From: Pseudomonadota bacterium
GTDB lineage: Bacteria > Pseudomonadota > Gammaproteobacteria > Burkholderiales > Thiobacillaceae
Direction of reading: 5' to 3'
Assembly (NCBI GenBank): GCA_021802595.1
Contig: JAJZRT010000202.1
Span: 1-6,849, forward strand
Length of the DNA stretch: 6,849 nt
Part shown: piece after piece, positions 1 to 5,571 of the stretch
How positions within the stretch are numbered: position 1 is the first letter of the stretch
Layout: each line of letters opens with the position of its first letter
Translations under genes and position numbers: made by a program
The notes under the pieces: generated by a model
Databases searched by the model: none
What the model was told of the DNA's origin: nothing
Seen by the model: the letters and a program-made list of their open reading frames with translations, nothing else

Positions 1-1
1 C

Positions 2-478
2 TATGCGTCGAACTTCGGTCTCAGGCTTGCCCTGCCGCGCCTCTTCTCGGTCTATGGCCCCGGCCTGAAGAAGCAGCTGCTATGGGACCTGTGCGGAAAG
101 ATCGCTGCGGGCGGCCCGGTCGAACTGGGGGGCAGCGGCAACGAGTTGCGGGACTGGATCGATGTGCGCGACGTTGTGCAGGGCCTGGAGCGGGCCTGCG
201 ATCTGGCCGACGTCGGGGCGCCCGTGATCAATCTGGCCGCAGGCGTGGCGACGTCGGTGCGTGACATTGCGGCGCTGGTCTCGGCGTGCTGGACGCGGCC
301 GGGCGCCCTCGCGCCGACCGTGTCGTTCAGCGGCCGTTCCCGGCCGGGCGATCCTTTCAGCCTCGTGGCCGATGTCACGCGCATGCATGCCTGCGGAATC
401 GTGAACCGCATTCCGGTGACGCAGGGGGTCGCCGACTACGTGGCCTGGTATCGCACTCAGGCAGGGGCGGAAACCTGA
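2..478 (+). CDS. NAD-dependent epimerase/dehydratase, extended SDR family (C-terminal part)
   Basis: The reading frame is open from base 2 to a TGA at 476-478 and gives about 158 residues without an N-terminus. What is present matches the C-terminal substrate-binding half of an extended-SDR nucleotide-sugar enzyme. Near the start is the family signature PRLFSVYGPGLKKQ, the segment after the YxxxK helix. It is followed by ELRDWIDVRDVVQGL, equivalent to the usual RDFIYVDDV motif, and by VINLAAGVATSVRDIAALV, equivalent to the common 'xNvGxGxxxsvxelA' segment. The Rossmann glycine motif and catalytic Tyr/Lys lie upstream of the window, so the reaction (4-epimerase, dehydratase or reductase) cannot be assigned. 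By context it prepares a UDP- or GDP-sugar in the cytoplasm for the polysaccharide. Its stop shares one base with the start of the next gene (TGATG), which indicates translational coupling. Family assignment is firm; substrate is unknown. Confidence 0.88.
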   Translation, partial: YASNFGLRLALPRLFSVYGPGLKKQLLWDLCGKIAAGGPVELGGSGNELRDWIDVRDVVQGLERACDLADVGAPVINLAAGVATSVRDIAALVSACWTRPGALAPTVSFSGRSRPGDPFSLVADVTRMHACGIVNRIPVTQGVADYVAWYRTQAGAET

Positions 479-1653
479 TGCGCGTGGCATTTACCCTGAT
501 CGGGGGAAAGGACTGGACGGGGGGCCATAACTATCTGCTGAACCTGCTGAAGGCGCTGGCCGATCATCAGCGGGATCGACTTACCCCCGTGCTGTTCGTG
601 GGGGACCTGTGCAGTATCGAAGAACGGGCGGCGCTTGCCGGCATCCCGGGGGTGGAACTGGTGGCCACGCCGCTGCTGAATGCAGCGCGGCGCCCGCGTT
701 CGCTGATGCAGGCCATGCTGCTGGGGCGCGATGTTCCCCTACAACGGCTATTCCGGGCGCACACTATCGACGTGGTATTCGAATCCGCACAGTTCTTCGG
801 CTGGCGTCTTGGCATGCCTGCCATTGCCTGGATTCCGGATTTCCAGCACAGGGCGCTGCCGCACCTGTTCTCGCGTGGCGCTTGGTGGAAGCGCGAAGTC
901 GGCTTCCGGGCGCAGGTGCTGGGTGGGCGCACCATCATGCTGAGCAGCGATGACGCCCGTCATGCGTGCGAGCGTTACTACCCGTCCACGCGGGGGCGGA
1001 CCCGCACGGTTCACTTTGCCGTCTCGCCCGGTCCCGAGGTCCCGCTGGCAGAGGCGCGCGCGGTCGCCGATGTCTACGGCCTGCCCGCAGACTTCTTTTT
1101 CATGCCCAATCAATTCTGGCGGCACAAGAATCATGGCCTGGTCCTTGATGCCATCGACATGCTGCGGCAGCGCGGCAGACGGGTGGTGGTCGCCGCATCC
1201 GGCAAGCAAGCCGATCCGCGCGCGCCTGACTATTTCCCGGCGTTCCGGGCAAGGCTGGAGAAATCGGGCCTGGACGAGAATTTCCGGTTGCTCGGGATGA
1301 TTCCCTATCCACATCTGGCGCTGCTGATGCGCGCCTGCACGGCACTGCTCAACCCGTCCCTGTTCGAGGGCTGGAGCACGACGGTCGAGGAAGCGCGCGC
1401 GATGGGAACCCCCATGCTGCTGTCGGACCTGGATGTGCATCGGGAACAGATGGGGAATGGCGCCACGTATTTCGATCGCCATTCCGCCCTGGCGCTTGCC
1501 GACGCACTGGATGCATTCGTTCCGCTCGATGCGTCGCAGCGCACGCAGCGCGCCGATGCCGCGCGAACTGCCGCGCTTCAAGGCGTCGAACGCTACGCCC
1601 GGGATTTTGCGGGACTTGCAGAGCAGTGCAGAACGCAGCGCGCAGGAACATGA
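478..1653 (+). CDS. Glycosyltransferase, GT4-like (GT-B fold)
   Basis: A 391-residue protein, a normal length for a GT-B glycosyltransferase. I chose the ATG at 478 because it overlaps the upstream stop, has a purine-rich AGGGGCGG just ahead, and begins with the typical beta-strand MRVAFTLIGGKDWTGGHNYL; the in-frame extension further upstream lies inside the previous gene. The N-terminal domain includes WIPDFQHRALPHLFS (about 118-132), resembling the HDLQH segment of many GT4 enzymes. The C-terminal domain carries PNQFWRHKNH (210-219), the K-containing donor-phosphate region, and NPSLFEGWSTTVEEARAMGTP (292-312). That last segment holds the E-x7-E signature as E297 and E305. It probably adds a sugar from a nucleotide donor to the lipid-linked repeat unit at the cytoplasmic membrane face. 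Donor, acceptor and linkage cannot be read from the sequence. The gene ends in an ATGA overlap with the next glycosyltransferase. Confidence 0.9.
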   Translation: MRVAFTLIGGKDWTGGHNYLLNLLKALADHQRDRLTPVLFVGDLCSIEERAALAGIPGVELVATPLLNAARRPRSLMQAMLLGRDVPLQRLFRAHTIDVVFESAQFFGWRLGMPAIAWIPDFQHRALPHLFSRGAWWKREVGFRAQVLGGRTIMLSSDDARHACERYYPSTRGRTRTVHFAVSPGPEVPLAEARAVADVYGLPADFFFMPNQFWRHKNHGLVLDAIDMLRQRGRRVVVAASGKQADPRAPDYFPAFRARLEKSGLDENFRLLGMIPYPHLALLMRACTALLNPSLFEGWSTTVEEARAMGTPMLLSDLDVHREQMGNGATYFDRHSALALADALDAFVPLDASQRTQRADAARTAALQGVERYARDFAGLAEQCRTQRAGT

Positions 1654-2399
1654 AAATCAGCATCGTCACGGTGGCGTACAACGCGGCCCATACCATAGGC
1701 GACACGCTCGCATCGGTCGCCGCGCAGACGCATCCCGACATCGAGCACATCGTGGTGGACGGGGCGTCGACCGACGGCACCCTAGCTGTCGTCGAGCGCC
1801 AGGGGGGGCGCGTCGCACGGCTGATTTCCGAGCCCGACAAGGGCATCTACGACGCGATGAACAAGGGCCTGCGCGTGGCAACGGGAGACGTCATCGGCCT
1901 GCTCAATGCGGATGACGTGTACGCTGACGACGGTGTCCTGGCACGGGTTGCTTCGACCATGGCGCAAGAGCGGCTCGATGCCCTGTTCGGCGATGCCGAG
2001 TTCGTCCGTCCCGAACGCCCCGACAGGCCCTTGCGACGCTACCGGTCGGAACTCTTCAGCCCCGACCGCATTGCCTGGGGATGGATGCCGGCGCACCCAA
2101 CGCTGTTCCTGCGACGCCAGGTGTACGAGCGTTTCGGCCTGTTCCGACCCGACTACCGGATAGCCGGCGACTTCGAACTGGTGGCGCGCGTGTTCCATGG
2201 CGGTACGCTGAAGTATCGCCACCTACCGGAAGTGATGGTGCGCATGCGGACCGGCGGCATCAGCACCGGCGGCTGGCGCAGCACCCTGCTGCTCAACCGG
2301 GAAGTCTTGCGAGCGTGCAGGGAAAACGGCATCCGGACCAGCCTGCCGAGGATTCTGTCCAAATACCCGGCCAAACTGCTTGAGTTCCTGCACAGATGA
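1650..2399 (+). CDS. Glycosyltransferase family 2 (GT-A fold)
   Basis: A 249-residue protein. The start is ATG 1650, which overlaps the preceding TGA (ATGA), has AGGA close upstream, and opens directly into the canonical first strand MKISIVTVAYNAAHTI. Motifs in order are DGASTDGT (37-44, nucleotide binding), EPDKGIYDAMNKG (61-73), the metal-binding DxD-type NADD (86-89), and AGDFEL (172-177), which sits where the catalytic acidic residue of GT-A inverting enzymes is expected. No membrane segment follows the catalytic domain, so this is a short soluble or peripheral enzyme of the WcaE-like kind rather than a polyglycan synthase. It most likely adds one residue of the repeat unit. Its specificity cannot be read from sequence. 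The gene is coupled to the downstream reductase by another ATGA overlap, so genes 1-4 look like one transcript. Confidence 0.92.
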   Translation: MKISIVTVAYNAAHTIGDTLASVAAQTHPDIEHIVVDGASTDGTLAVVERQGGRVARLISEPDKGIYDAMNKGLRVATGDVIGLLNADDVYADDGVLARVASTMAQERLDALFGDAEFVRPERPDRPLRRYRSELFSPDRIAWGWMPAHPTLFLRRQVYERFGLFRPDYRIAGDFELVARVFHGGTLKYRHLPEVMVRMRTGGISTGGWRSTLLLNREVLRACRENGIRTSLPRILSKYPAKLLEFLHR

Positions 2400-3334
2400 A
2401 GACCATGGTCTCCGGCGCCAGCGGGTTCGTCGGCCGCGCCCTGTGCGCGCACCTGGGGCAGCGCGGGCACGCCGCGGTGGCTGCCGTGCGGCGTCCGGCC
2501 GGCCTCGCCGGAGAATCCGTGGTCGGCGAAATCGACGGGGCAATCGACTGGACAGCCGCGCTCGCCAATTGTGACGCCGTCGTCCACCTCGCCGCCCGCG
2601 TCCATGTGATGCACGACACGGCTGACGATCCGCTGGCGCTCTATCGCGCGATCAATACGGCCGCCACGCTCAACCTCGCCCGCCAGGCGGCGCAGGCCGG
2701 GGTGAAGCGTTTCGTCTTCGTCAGCAGCATCAAGGTCAACGGCGAGGGGCGCGACGCCCCCTATCGGGAAACGGATCCGCCGGCGCCCGGGGACGATTAC
2801 GCGGTTTCCAAGTGGGAGGCGGAACAGGGGCTGCTGCAGATTGCCCGCGAGACCGGTCTCGAAGTCGTGATCCTGCGGCCGCCGCTCGTGTACGGGCCGG
2901 GCGTGAAGGCAAACTTCCGGCGCCTGCTCGATACCGTGGCGCGCGGCTGGCCGCTGCCGCTCGGTGCGATCCGCAACCGCCGCAGCCTGCTTTACCTGGG
3001 CAACTTCGTCGACGCGATCCGGGTTTGTCTTGAACATCCGGCCGCCGCCGGGCAGACCTTTCTGCTGGACGATGGGCGGCCGGTTTCGACGCCGGAACTG
3101 GTCCGCGCGATTGCGCGGGCCATGGGACGGCCCGCGCGTCTGCTCCCGGTCCCGGTGGGCGTGCTCGCATTCGCCGGGGCGGTGCTGGGCAAGCGGGCAG
3201 CCGTTGCGCGCCTGACCGGCTCGCTTCATGTCGACAGCTCGGCCATTCGCGCGCGCCTCGGCTGGACGCCGCCCTACTCGATGGAAGCTGGCCTCGCGGC
3301 AACGGTTGGCGCAAGGCGCCATATGCCGTGCTAG
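2396..3334 (+). CDS. wbpV: WbpV/WreQ-type UDP-4-keto-6-deoxy-HexNAc 4-reductase (extended SDR)
   Basis: A 312-residue NAD(P)-dependent SDR enzyme. It starts at ATG 2396 with the cofactor-binding strand and SGASGFVG (6-13), a variant of TGxxGxxG whose first Thr is Ser. Further marks are HLAARVHVM (64-72), SSIKVNGE (110-117) with the catalytic Ser, and Y135-x3-K139 within DDYAVSKWEAEQGL. The segment RPPLVYGPGVKANF (161-174) and the later NRRSL are typical of the WbpV branch. In known pathways this type reduces UDP-4-keto-6-deoxy-GlcNAc, the product of WbpM-type dehydratases, to UDP-D-QuiNAc, although some relatives make UDP-FucNAc. The wbpL- and wbpM-like genes downstream support the role. The C-terminus (ATVGARRHMPC) looks atypical and runs into the promoter of the toxin-antitoxin module, with the TAG stop inside the putative -10. 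The family is firm; the exact product is inferred. Confidence 0.85.
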   Translation: MKTMVSGASGFVGRALCAHLGQRGHAAVAAVRRPAGLAGESVVGEIDGAIDWTAALANCDAVVHLAARVHVMHDTADDPLALYRAINTAATLNLARQAAQAGVKRFVFVSSIKVNGEGRDAPYRETDPPAPGDDYAVSKWEAEQGLLQIARETGLEVVILRPPLVYGPGVKANFRRLLDTVARGWPLPLGAIRNRRSLLYLGNFVDAIRVCLEHPAAAGQTFLLDDGRPVSTPELVRAIARAMGRPARLLPVPVGVLAFAGAVLGKRAAVARLTGSLHVDSSAIRARLGWTPPYSMEAGLAATVGARRHMPC

Positions 3335-3347
3335 ACTAGGCTTAGTC
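3329..3347 (+). promoter_or_regulatory. Likely promoter/operator of the toxin-antitoxin module
   Basis: An extended -10-like sequence TGCTAGACT (3329-3337) lies 25 bases before the antitoxin ATG. It overlaps a perfect 5-bp inverted repeat, GACTA (3334-3338) and TAGTC (3343-3347), around a GGCT spacer. No good -35 hexamer lies at 17-bp spacing; TTGGCG at 3306-3311 is 20 bp away. An operator over the promoter fits the autorepression usual for Phd/YefM-type antitoxins. The GGGGTGG at 3354-3360 can serve as the ribosome binding site. The assignment rests on motif and position only. Confidence 0.4.
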
Positions 3348-3362
3348 AAATCCGGGGTGGCC

Positions 3363-3599
3363 ATGCATACTGTCAACATTCATGAAGCCAAGACCCATCT
3401 TTCGCGCCTGCTGGAACGGGTGGCGGGGGGGGAGGAGATTGTCATCGCCAGGGCGGGCAAGGCGATCGCCCGTCTGGTGCCGCTGGATGCCGTGCCGAAA
3501 AAGCGCCGGCTCGGCCTGCTCAAAGGCAAGCTCAATGTTCCCGATGATTTCGACGCGCCGCTGACTGATGACGAACTCGCCCTGTTCGAGGGGCGCTGA
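3363..3599 (+). CDS. Antitoxin, Phd/YefM family
   Basis: A 78-residue protein from ATG 3363, preceded by a GGGGTGG ribosome binding site; longer in-frame readings start inside the wbpV-like gene and are not credible. The N-terminal half is a typical Phd/YefM DNA-binding domain: VNIHEAKTHLSRLLERV (4-20), then a Gly-Glu turn, IVIARAGKAIARLVPL (26-41) and a basic linker KKRR (46-49). The acidic C-terminal tail (about residues 58-76, with PDDFDAPLTDDELALF) is the part that in this family folds onto and blocks the toxin. It should neutralise the PIN protein encoded immediately downstream (1-nt TGATG overlap) and, with it, repress its own promoter at the inverted repeat just upstream. A run of eight G bases (3425-3432) lies inside the coding sequence, currently in frame. 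The family is confident; regulation is inferred. Confidence 0.92.
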   Translation: MHTVNIHEAKTHLSRLLERVAGGEEIVIARAGKAIARLVPLDAVPKKRRLGLLKGKLNVPDDFDAPLTDDELALFEGR

Positions 3600-3985
3600 T
3601 GGTACTGCTGCTCGACACGCATGTTCTGTTGTGGACGCTGGACGCGCCGGAACGCCTGCCGCAGGAGATCGTCGCGCAGCTTGAATCGCCTGAAACCGTG
3701 GTTTATTTCAGCGCCGCGAGTATTTGGGAGATCGCGATCAAGGCGTCCCTGGGAAAGATCGATTTCCACTATTCGCCGGAGGCGATCGCGCAGGCTGCAC
3801 GGGATACCGGTTTCGTTGAGTTGTCCGTCCGCGCCGAGCATGGCGCGAAGGTGGCGCAATTGCCGCTGCACCATCGCGATCCCTTCGATCGCCTTCTGGT
3901 CGCCCAGAGTTTGCTTTTGCCTGCCCAATTGCTCACCGCCGATGCGGCGCTTGTGCCCTATACGGAGTTGGTGCGACTTGTCTAA
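3599..3985 (+). CDS. Toxin, PIN-domain ribonuclease (VapC-like, Sll0205-type)
   Basis: A 128-residue PIN-domain protein, the full usual length. The acidic metal-binding residues expected of an active PIN nuclease are present: D6 in LLLDTHVLLW, E44 in SIWEIAIK, D94 and D97 in HHRDPFDRLLVAQ, and D115 in LLTADAAL. The LLLDTHxLLW opening, the SIWEIAIKxxxGK segment and the HxDPFDRLL motif are characteristic of the PIN group that pairs with Phd/YefM antitoxins rather than with AbrB-type VapB. Known VapC toxins are Mg2+-dependent RNases that cut tRNA or rRNA and halt growth when the antitoxin is lost; the target here is unknown. Translation is probably coupled to the antitoxin through the TGATG overlap. 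The gene looks intact. A palindromic repeat begins at the base after its stop codon. Confidence 0.93.
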   Translation: MVLLLDTHVLLWTLDAPERLPQEIVAQLESPETVVYFSAASIWEIAIKASLGKIDFHYSPEAIAQAARDTGFVELSVRAEHGAKVAQLPLHHRDPFDRLLVAQSLLLPAQLLTADAALVPYTELVRLV

Positions 3986-4095
3986 GGATGCGCTGAACAA
4001 GTTGATTCCGCTCATGGTTCGACAGGCTCACCACGAACGGAATCAACAAGTTGCCGTTCGTCCTGAGCTTGTCGAAGGACTTGTTCAGCGCTTCC
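3986..4095. repeat. Composite palindrome, REP doublet / MITE-like element
   Basis: The outer ends are inverted: 3986-4002 against 4079-4095 match at 16 of 17 positions, including a perfect 13-bp core GCGCTGAACAAGT (3990-4002) with ACTTGTTCAGCGC (4079-4091). Inside, 4018-4040 pairs with 4054-4076 at 20 of 23 positions, leaving a 13-base loop (4041-4053). A further 10-bp inverted pair, GTTGATTCCG (4001-4010) and CGGAATCAAC (4038-4047), gives an alternative fold. The inner arms carry TTCGACAGGCTCA and its relative TGAGCTTGTCGAA. The element starts one base after the toxin stop codon and encodes nothing. It could act as a bidirectional hairpin or weak terminator, but there is no T-tract. The structure is seen directly; mobility is inferred. 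Confidence 0.8.
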
Positions 4096-4210
4096 CTAAG
4101 CTTATTGATTTGATCGACGATGTTTCACAGATCGAGCGAGGCGGGGCTTTGTTTTGTCGGGGTGAACGCCTTGGACGACGACGCCCGCACAGCGCCGCAG
4201 CAAGCCCGGG

Positions 4211-4244
4211 CCCTTCGACGATGCTCAGGAGCACCCTGTCGAAG
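4211..4244. repeat. Degenerate copy of the TTCGAC/GTCGAA palindromic repeat
   Basis: CCCTTCGACGATGCTCAGG (4211-4229) is followed at once by GAGCACC and then CTGTCGAAG (4236-4244). The CTTCGAC and GTCGAAG ends pair, as do TGCTC and GAGCA around a tiny loop, so this resembles a shortened and mutated relative of the palindromes on either side of it. No gene overlaps it. Confidence 0.5.
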
Positions 4245-4316
4245 CTAGACAAATGTTGGTTGTGCTTCGATAGAACTGAAGCTCTATTCACTCGTGCCGA
4301 GATCAGCGCAGCGCAG

Positions 4317-4407
4317 CCCTTCGACGAGCTCAGGGCGAACGGAACCAGGGGTACGTACAGTGCGCATAATGAAACTCTAATCACCGTTCGGGCTGAGCCT
4401 GTCGAAG
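4317..4407. repeat. Second inverted pair of the REP-like repeat
   Basis: The left arm 4317-4342 begins CCCTTCGACGAGCTCAGG and ends CGAACGG. The right arm 4384-4407 begins CCGTTCGG and ends CTGTCGAAG. The reverse complement of the right arm agrees with 4319-4342 at 20 of 24 positions, and 41 bases separate the arms. The arms belong to the same repeat family as the doublet after the toxin gene. The right arm continues directly into the 24-bp tandem array, of which it forms the first unit. Confidence 0.7.
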
Positions 4408-4559
4408 CGGCCTGTCCTGAGCCTGTCGAAGCGGCCTGTCCTGAGCCTGTCGAAGCGGCCTGTCCTGAGCCTGTCGAAGCGGCCTGTCCTGAGCCTGTCG
4501 AAGCGGCCTGTCCTGAGCCTGTCGAAGCGGCCTGTCCTGAGCGGGGTCGAAAGGCTCGG
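4392..4559 (+). repeat. 24-bp tandem repeat array, six units plus one degenerate
   Basis: Six consecutive 24-bp units start at 4392, 4416, 4440, 4464, 4488 and 4512. Each reads CCTGAGCCTGTCGAAG followed by CGGCCTGT. The first unit differs only at its first base, and the others appear identical. A seventh, decayed unit (CCTGAGCGGGGTCGAAAGG and onward) fills 4536-4559. The unit contains the arm of the dispersed palindromic repeat nearby, so the array looks like a local expansion of that arm. Because 24 is a multiple of three, it keeps spurious frames open on both strands. It ends 46 bases before the probable wbpL-like start. Confidence 0.95.
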
Positions 4560-4605
4560 GGCGATCGAACCGGGAGTGCATCCAGGGCAACCCAATCGCA
4601 CAATC

Positions 4606-5571
4606 ATGTCTGTTGAGTGGATGGCCCCGTGGGCGGCGTTTGCAGTGAGTTGGCTGACGCTAGTCGGGCTGCTGCGGCGCCGCCACGTCTTGCCGATGGA
4701 TCATCCCAACGCGCGCTCGCTGCACGCAACGCCGACGCCACGCATCGGCGGACTCGGCATCATGGCGGGGATCGCTGTGGCGAGCGGGTGGCTGGCCGAC
4801 GCCACGCTGCTGCCGGTGGTGCTGGGCGCGTTCGCGCTGGCGGCGGTGTCGTTACTGGATGACGTGCGTGGCTTGCCGGTTCGGGTGCGCTTCCTGGCCC
4901 ATTTCCTCGCGGCGTCCGGCTGCCTGTTTGCGCTGGGGCTCACCGGCTGGGCGCTGCTGGCCGGCATGCTGGCGGTGGTGTGGATGACCAATCTCTACAA
5001 CTTCATGGACGGCGCAAACGGGCTGGCTGGCGGCATGGCGGTGATCGGCTTCGGTGCGCTGTCGGTCGCGGCCTGGCTGGGCGATGCGCCGGGGCTGGCG
5101 GCATTCTGCGCGGCGATCGCGGCGGCGGCGCTGGCCTTTTTGCGCTTCAACTTCCCGTCCGCACGGCTGTTCATGGGCGATGCCGGCTCGATTCCGCTGG
5201 GCTTTCTCGCCGCGACCCTCGGCATCAGCGGGGCGATGCGGGGTGCGTGGCCGTGGCTGTTTCCGCTCCTCGTGTTCTCGCCCTTCATCGCCGATGCCAG
5301 CGTCACGCTTGGTCGGCGTGCGCTGCGGGGCGAGAAGATCTGGCAGGCGCACCGCTCGCATTACTACCAGCGCGTCGTGCTGCTCGGTGCGACGCATCGC
5401 CAGCTTGCAGTGGGAGCGTACGTCCTGATGCTGATGGTGGCTGCCCTGGCGTTCGTGTTGCGCGTGATGCCGTCGCACGCTCCGTTGGTGCTTATACTGT
5501 CGGCCGTGATCTACCTGACACTCTTCCTCGTGATCGATTCTCGCTGGCGCCGGCTCCGCCATGAAGCTTAG
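4606..5571 (+). CDS. wbpL: WbpL/WecA-type undecaprenyl-phosphate glycosyl-1-phosphate transferase
   Basis: A 321-residue multi-spanning inner-membrane protein of the MraY/WecA (polyprenyl-phosphate HexNAc-1-P transferase) family. Hallmarks are [19 protein letters not shown] (31-49), the Mg2+-binding pair D85-D86 in [19 protein letters not shown] (132-143), FMGDAGS (189-195) with D192, and the cytoplasmic HRSHYYQR (249-256), equivalent to the HxHxxQR-like loop. It starts O-antigen assembly by moving a HexNAc-1-phosphate onto undecaprenyl phosphate. WbpL/WreU relatives prefer 6-deoxy-HexNAc donors such as UDP-FucNAc or UDP-QuiNAc, which suits the WbpV- and WbpM-like neighbours. I prefer ATG 4606 because the following [16 protein letters not shown] matches the usual amino end, but no good Shine-Dalgarno precedes it. 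GTG 4576 and ATG 4621 are alternatives. Family is firm; donor is inferred. Confidence 0.88.
   Translation: MSVEWMAPWAAFAVSWLTLVGLLRRRHVLPMDHPNARSLHATPTPRIGGLGIMAGIAVASGWLADATLLPVVLGAFALAAVSLLDDVRGLPVRVRFLAHFLAASGCLFALGLTGWALLAGMLAVVWMTNLYNFMDGANGLAGGMAVIGFGALSVAAWLGDAPGLAAFCAAIAAAALAFLRFNFPSARLFMGDAGSIPLGFLAATLGISGAMRGAWPWLFPLLVFSPFIADASVTLGRRALRGEKIWQAHRSHYYQRVVLLGATHRQLAVGAYVLMLMVAALAFVLRVMPSHAPLVLILSAVIYLTLFLVIDSRWRRLRHEA

Larger units (their letters stand above)
3986..4605. other. Non-coding repeat-rich intergenic region
   Basis: About 620 bases between the PIN toxin and the wbpL-like gene contain no convincing gene. Long open frames cross it on both strands, but they are low-complexity translations of the 24-bp tandem array (EPVEAACP on +) joined to unrelated sequence, with no recognisable domain. 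What is recognisable is a composite palindrome at the left end, a degenerate half-palindrome near 4211-4244, a second inverted pair at 4317-4407 and the tandem array at 4392-4559. I see nothing identifiable in 4096-4210 beyond an 8-bp palindrome TAAGCTTA (4097-4104), and no strong terminator with a T-tract. Confidence 0.8.

Noticed and set aside
1802..1808. G7 tract in the GT2 gene as a phase-variation site
   Set aside because: It encodes an ordinary Gly-Gly in frame, and runs of this length are common in GC-rich genes. No other sign of a switch.
2153..3379. Minus-strand open frame of 408 residues antisense to the GT2 and wbpV-like genes
   Set aside because: It is a shadow of GC-rich coding sequence: Arg/Pro/Gly/His-rich with no recognisable motif, while the + strand shows clear GT2 and SDR motifs.
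4018..4095. Rho-independent terminator after the toxin gene
   Set aside because: The hairpin is long and imperfect and no T-tract follows either arm. The terminal inverted repeats fit a REP/MITE-like element better, although it may still impede transcription.
4260..4370. Promoters for wbpL: TTGTGC (4260-4265) with TCTATT (4283-4288), and CATAAT (4365-4370)
   Set aside because: The first pair matches the consensus at only 3 and 4 of 6 positions, and the second has no -35 partner. Such matches are expected by chance in sequence of this length.
4392..4559. CRISPR array
   Set aside because: The 24-bp units are directly adjacent with no unique spacers, so this is a simple tandem repeat.
4085..4603. 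Minus-strand open frame of 172 residues with a Ser-Gly-Gln-Ala repeat
   Set aside because: It is the complement of the same tandem array plus unrelated flanks. Low complexity and no family features; the open frame is explained by the 24-bp period.
3621..4616. Long + strand open frame across the intergenic region (331 residues with EPVEAACP repeats)
   Set aside because: It starts inside the toxin gene in another frame, and its repeats are translations of the 24-bp array, whose length is a multiple of three. There is no domain and no ribosome binding site.
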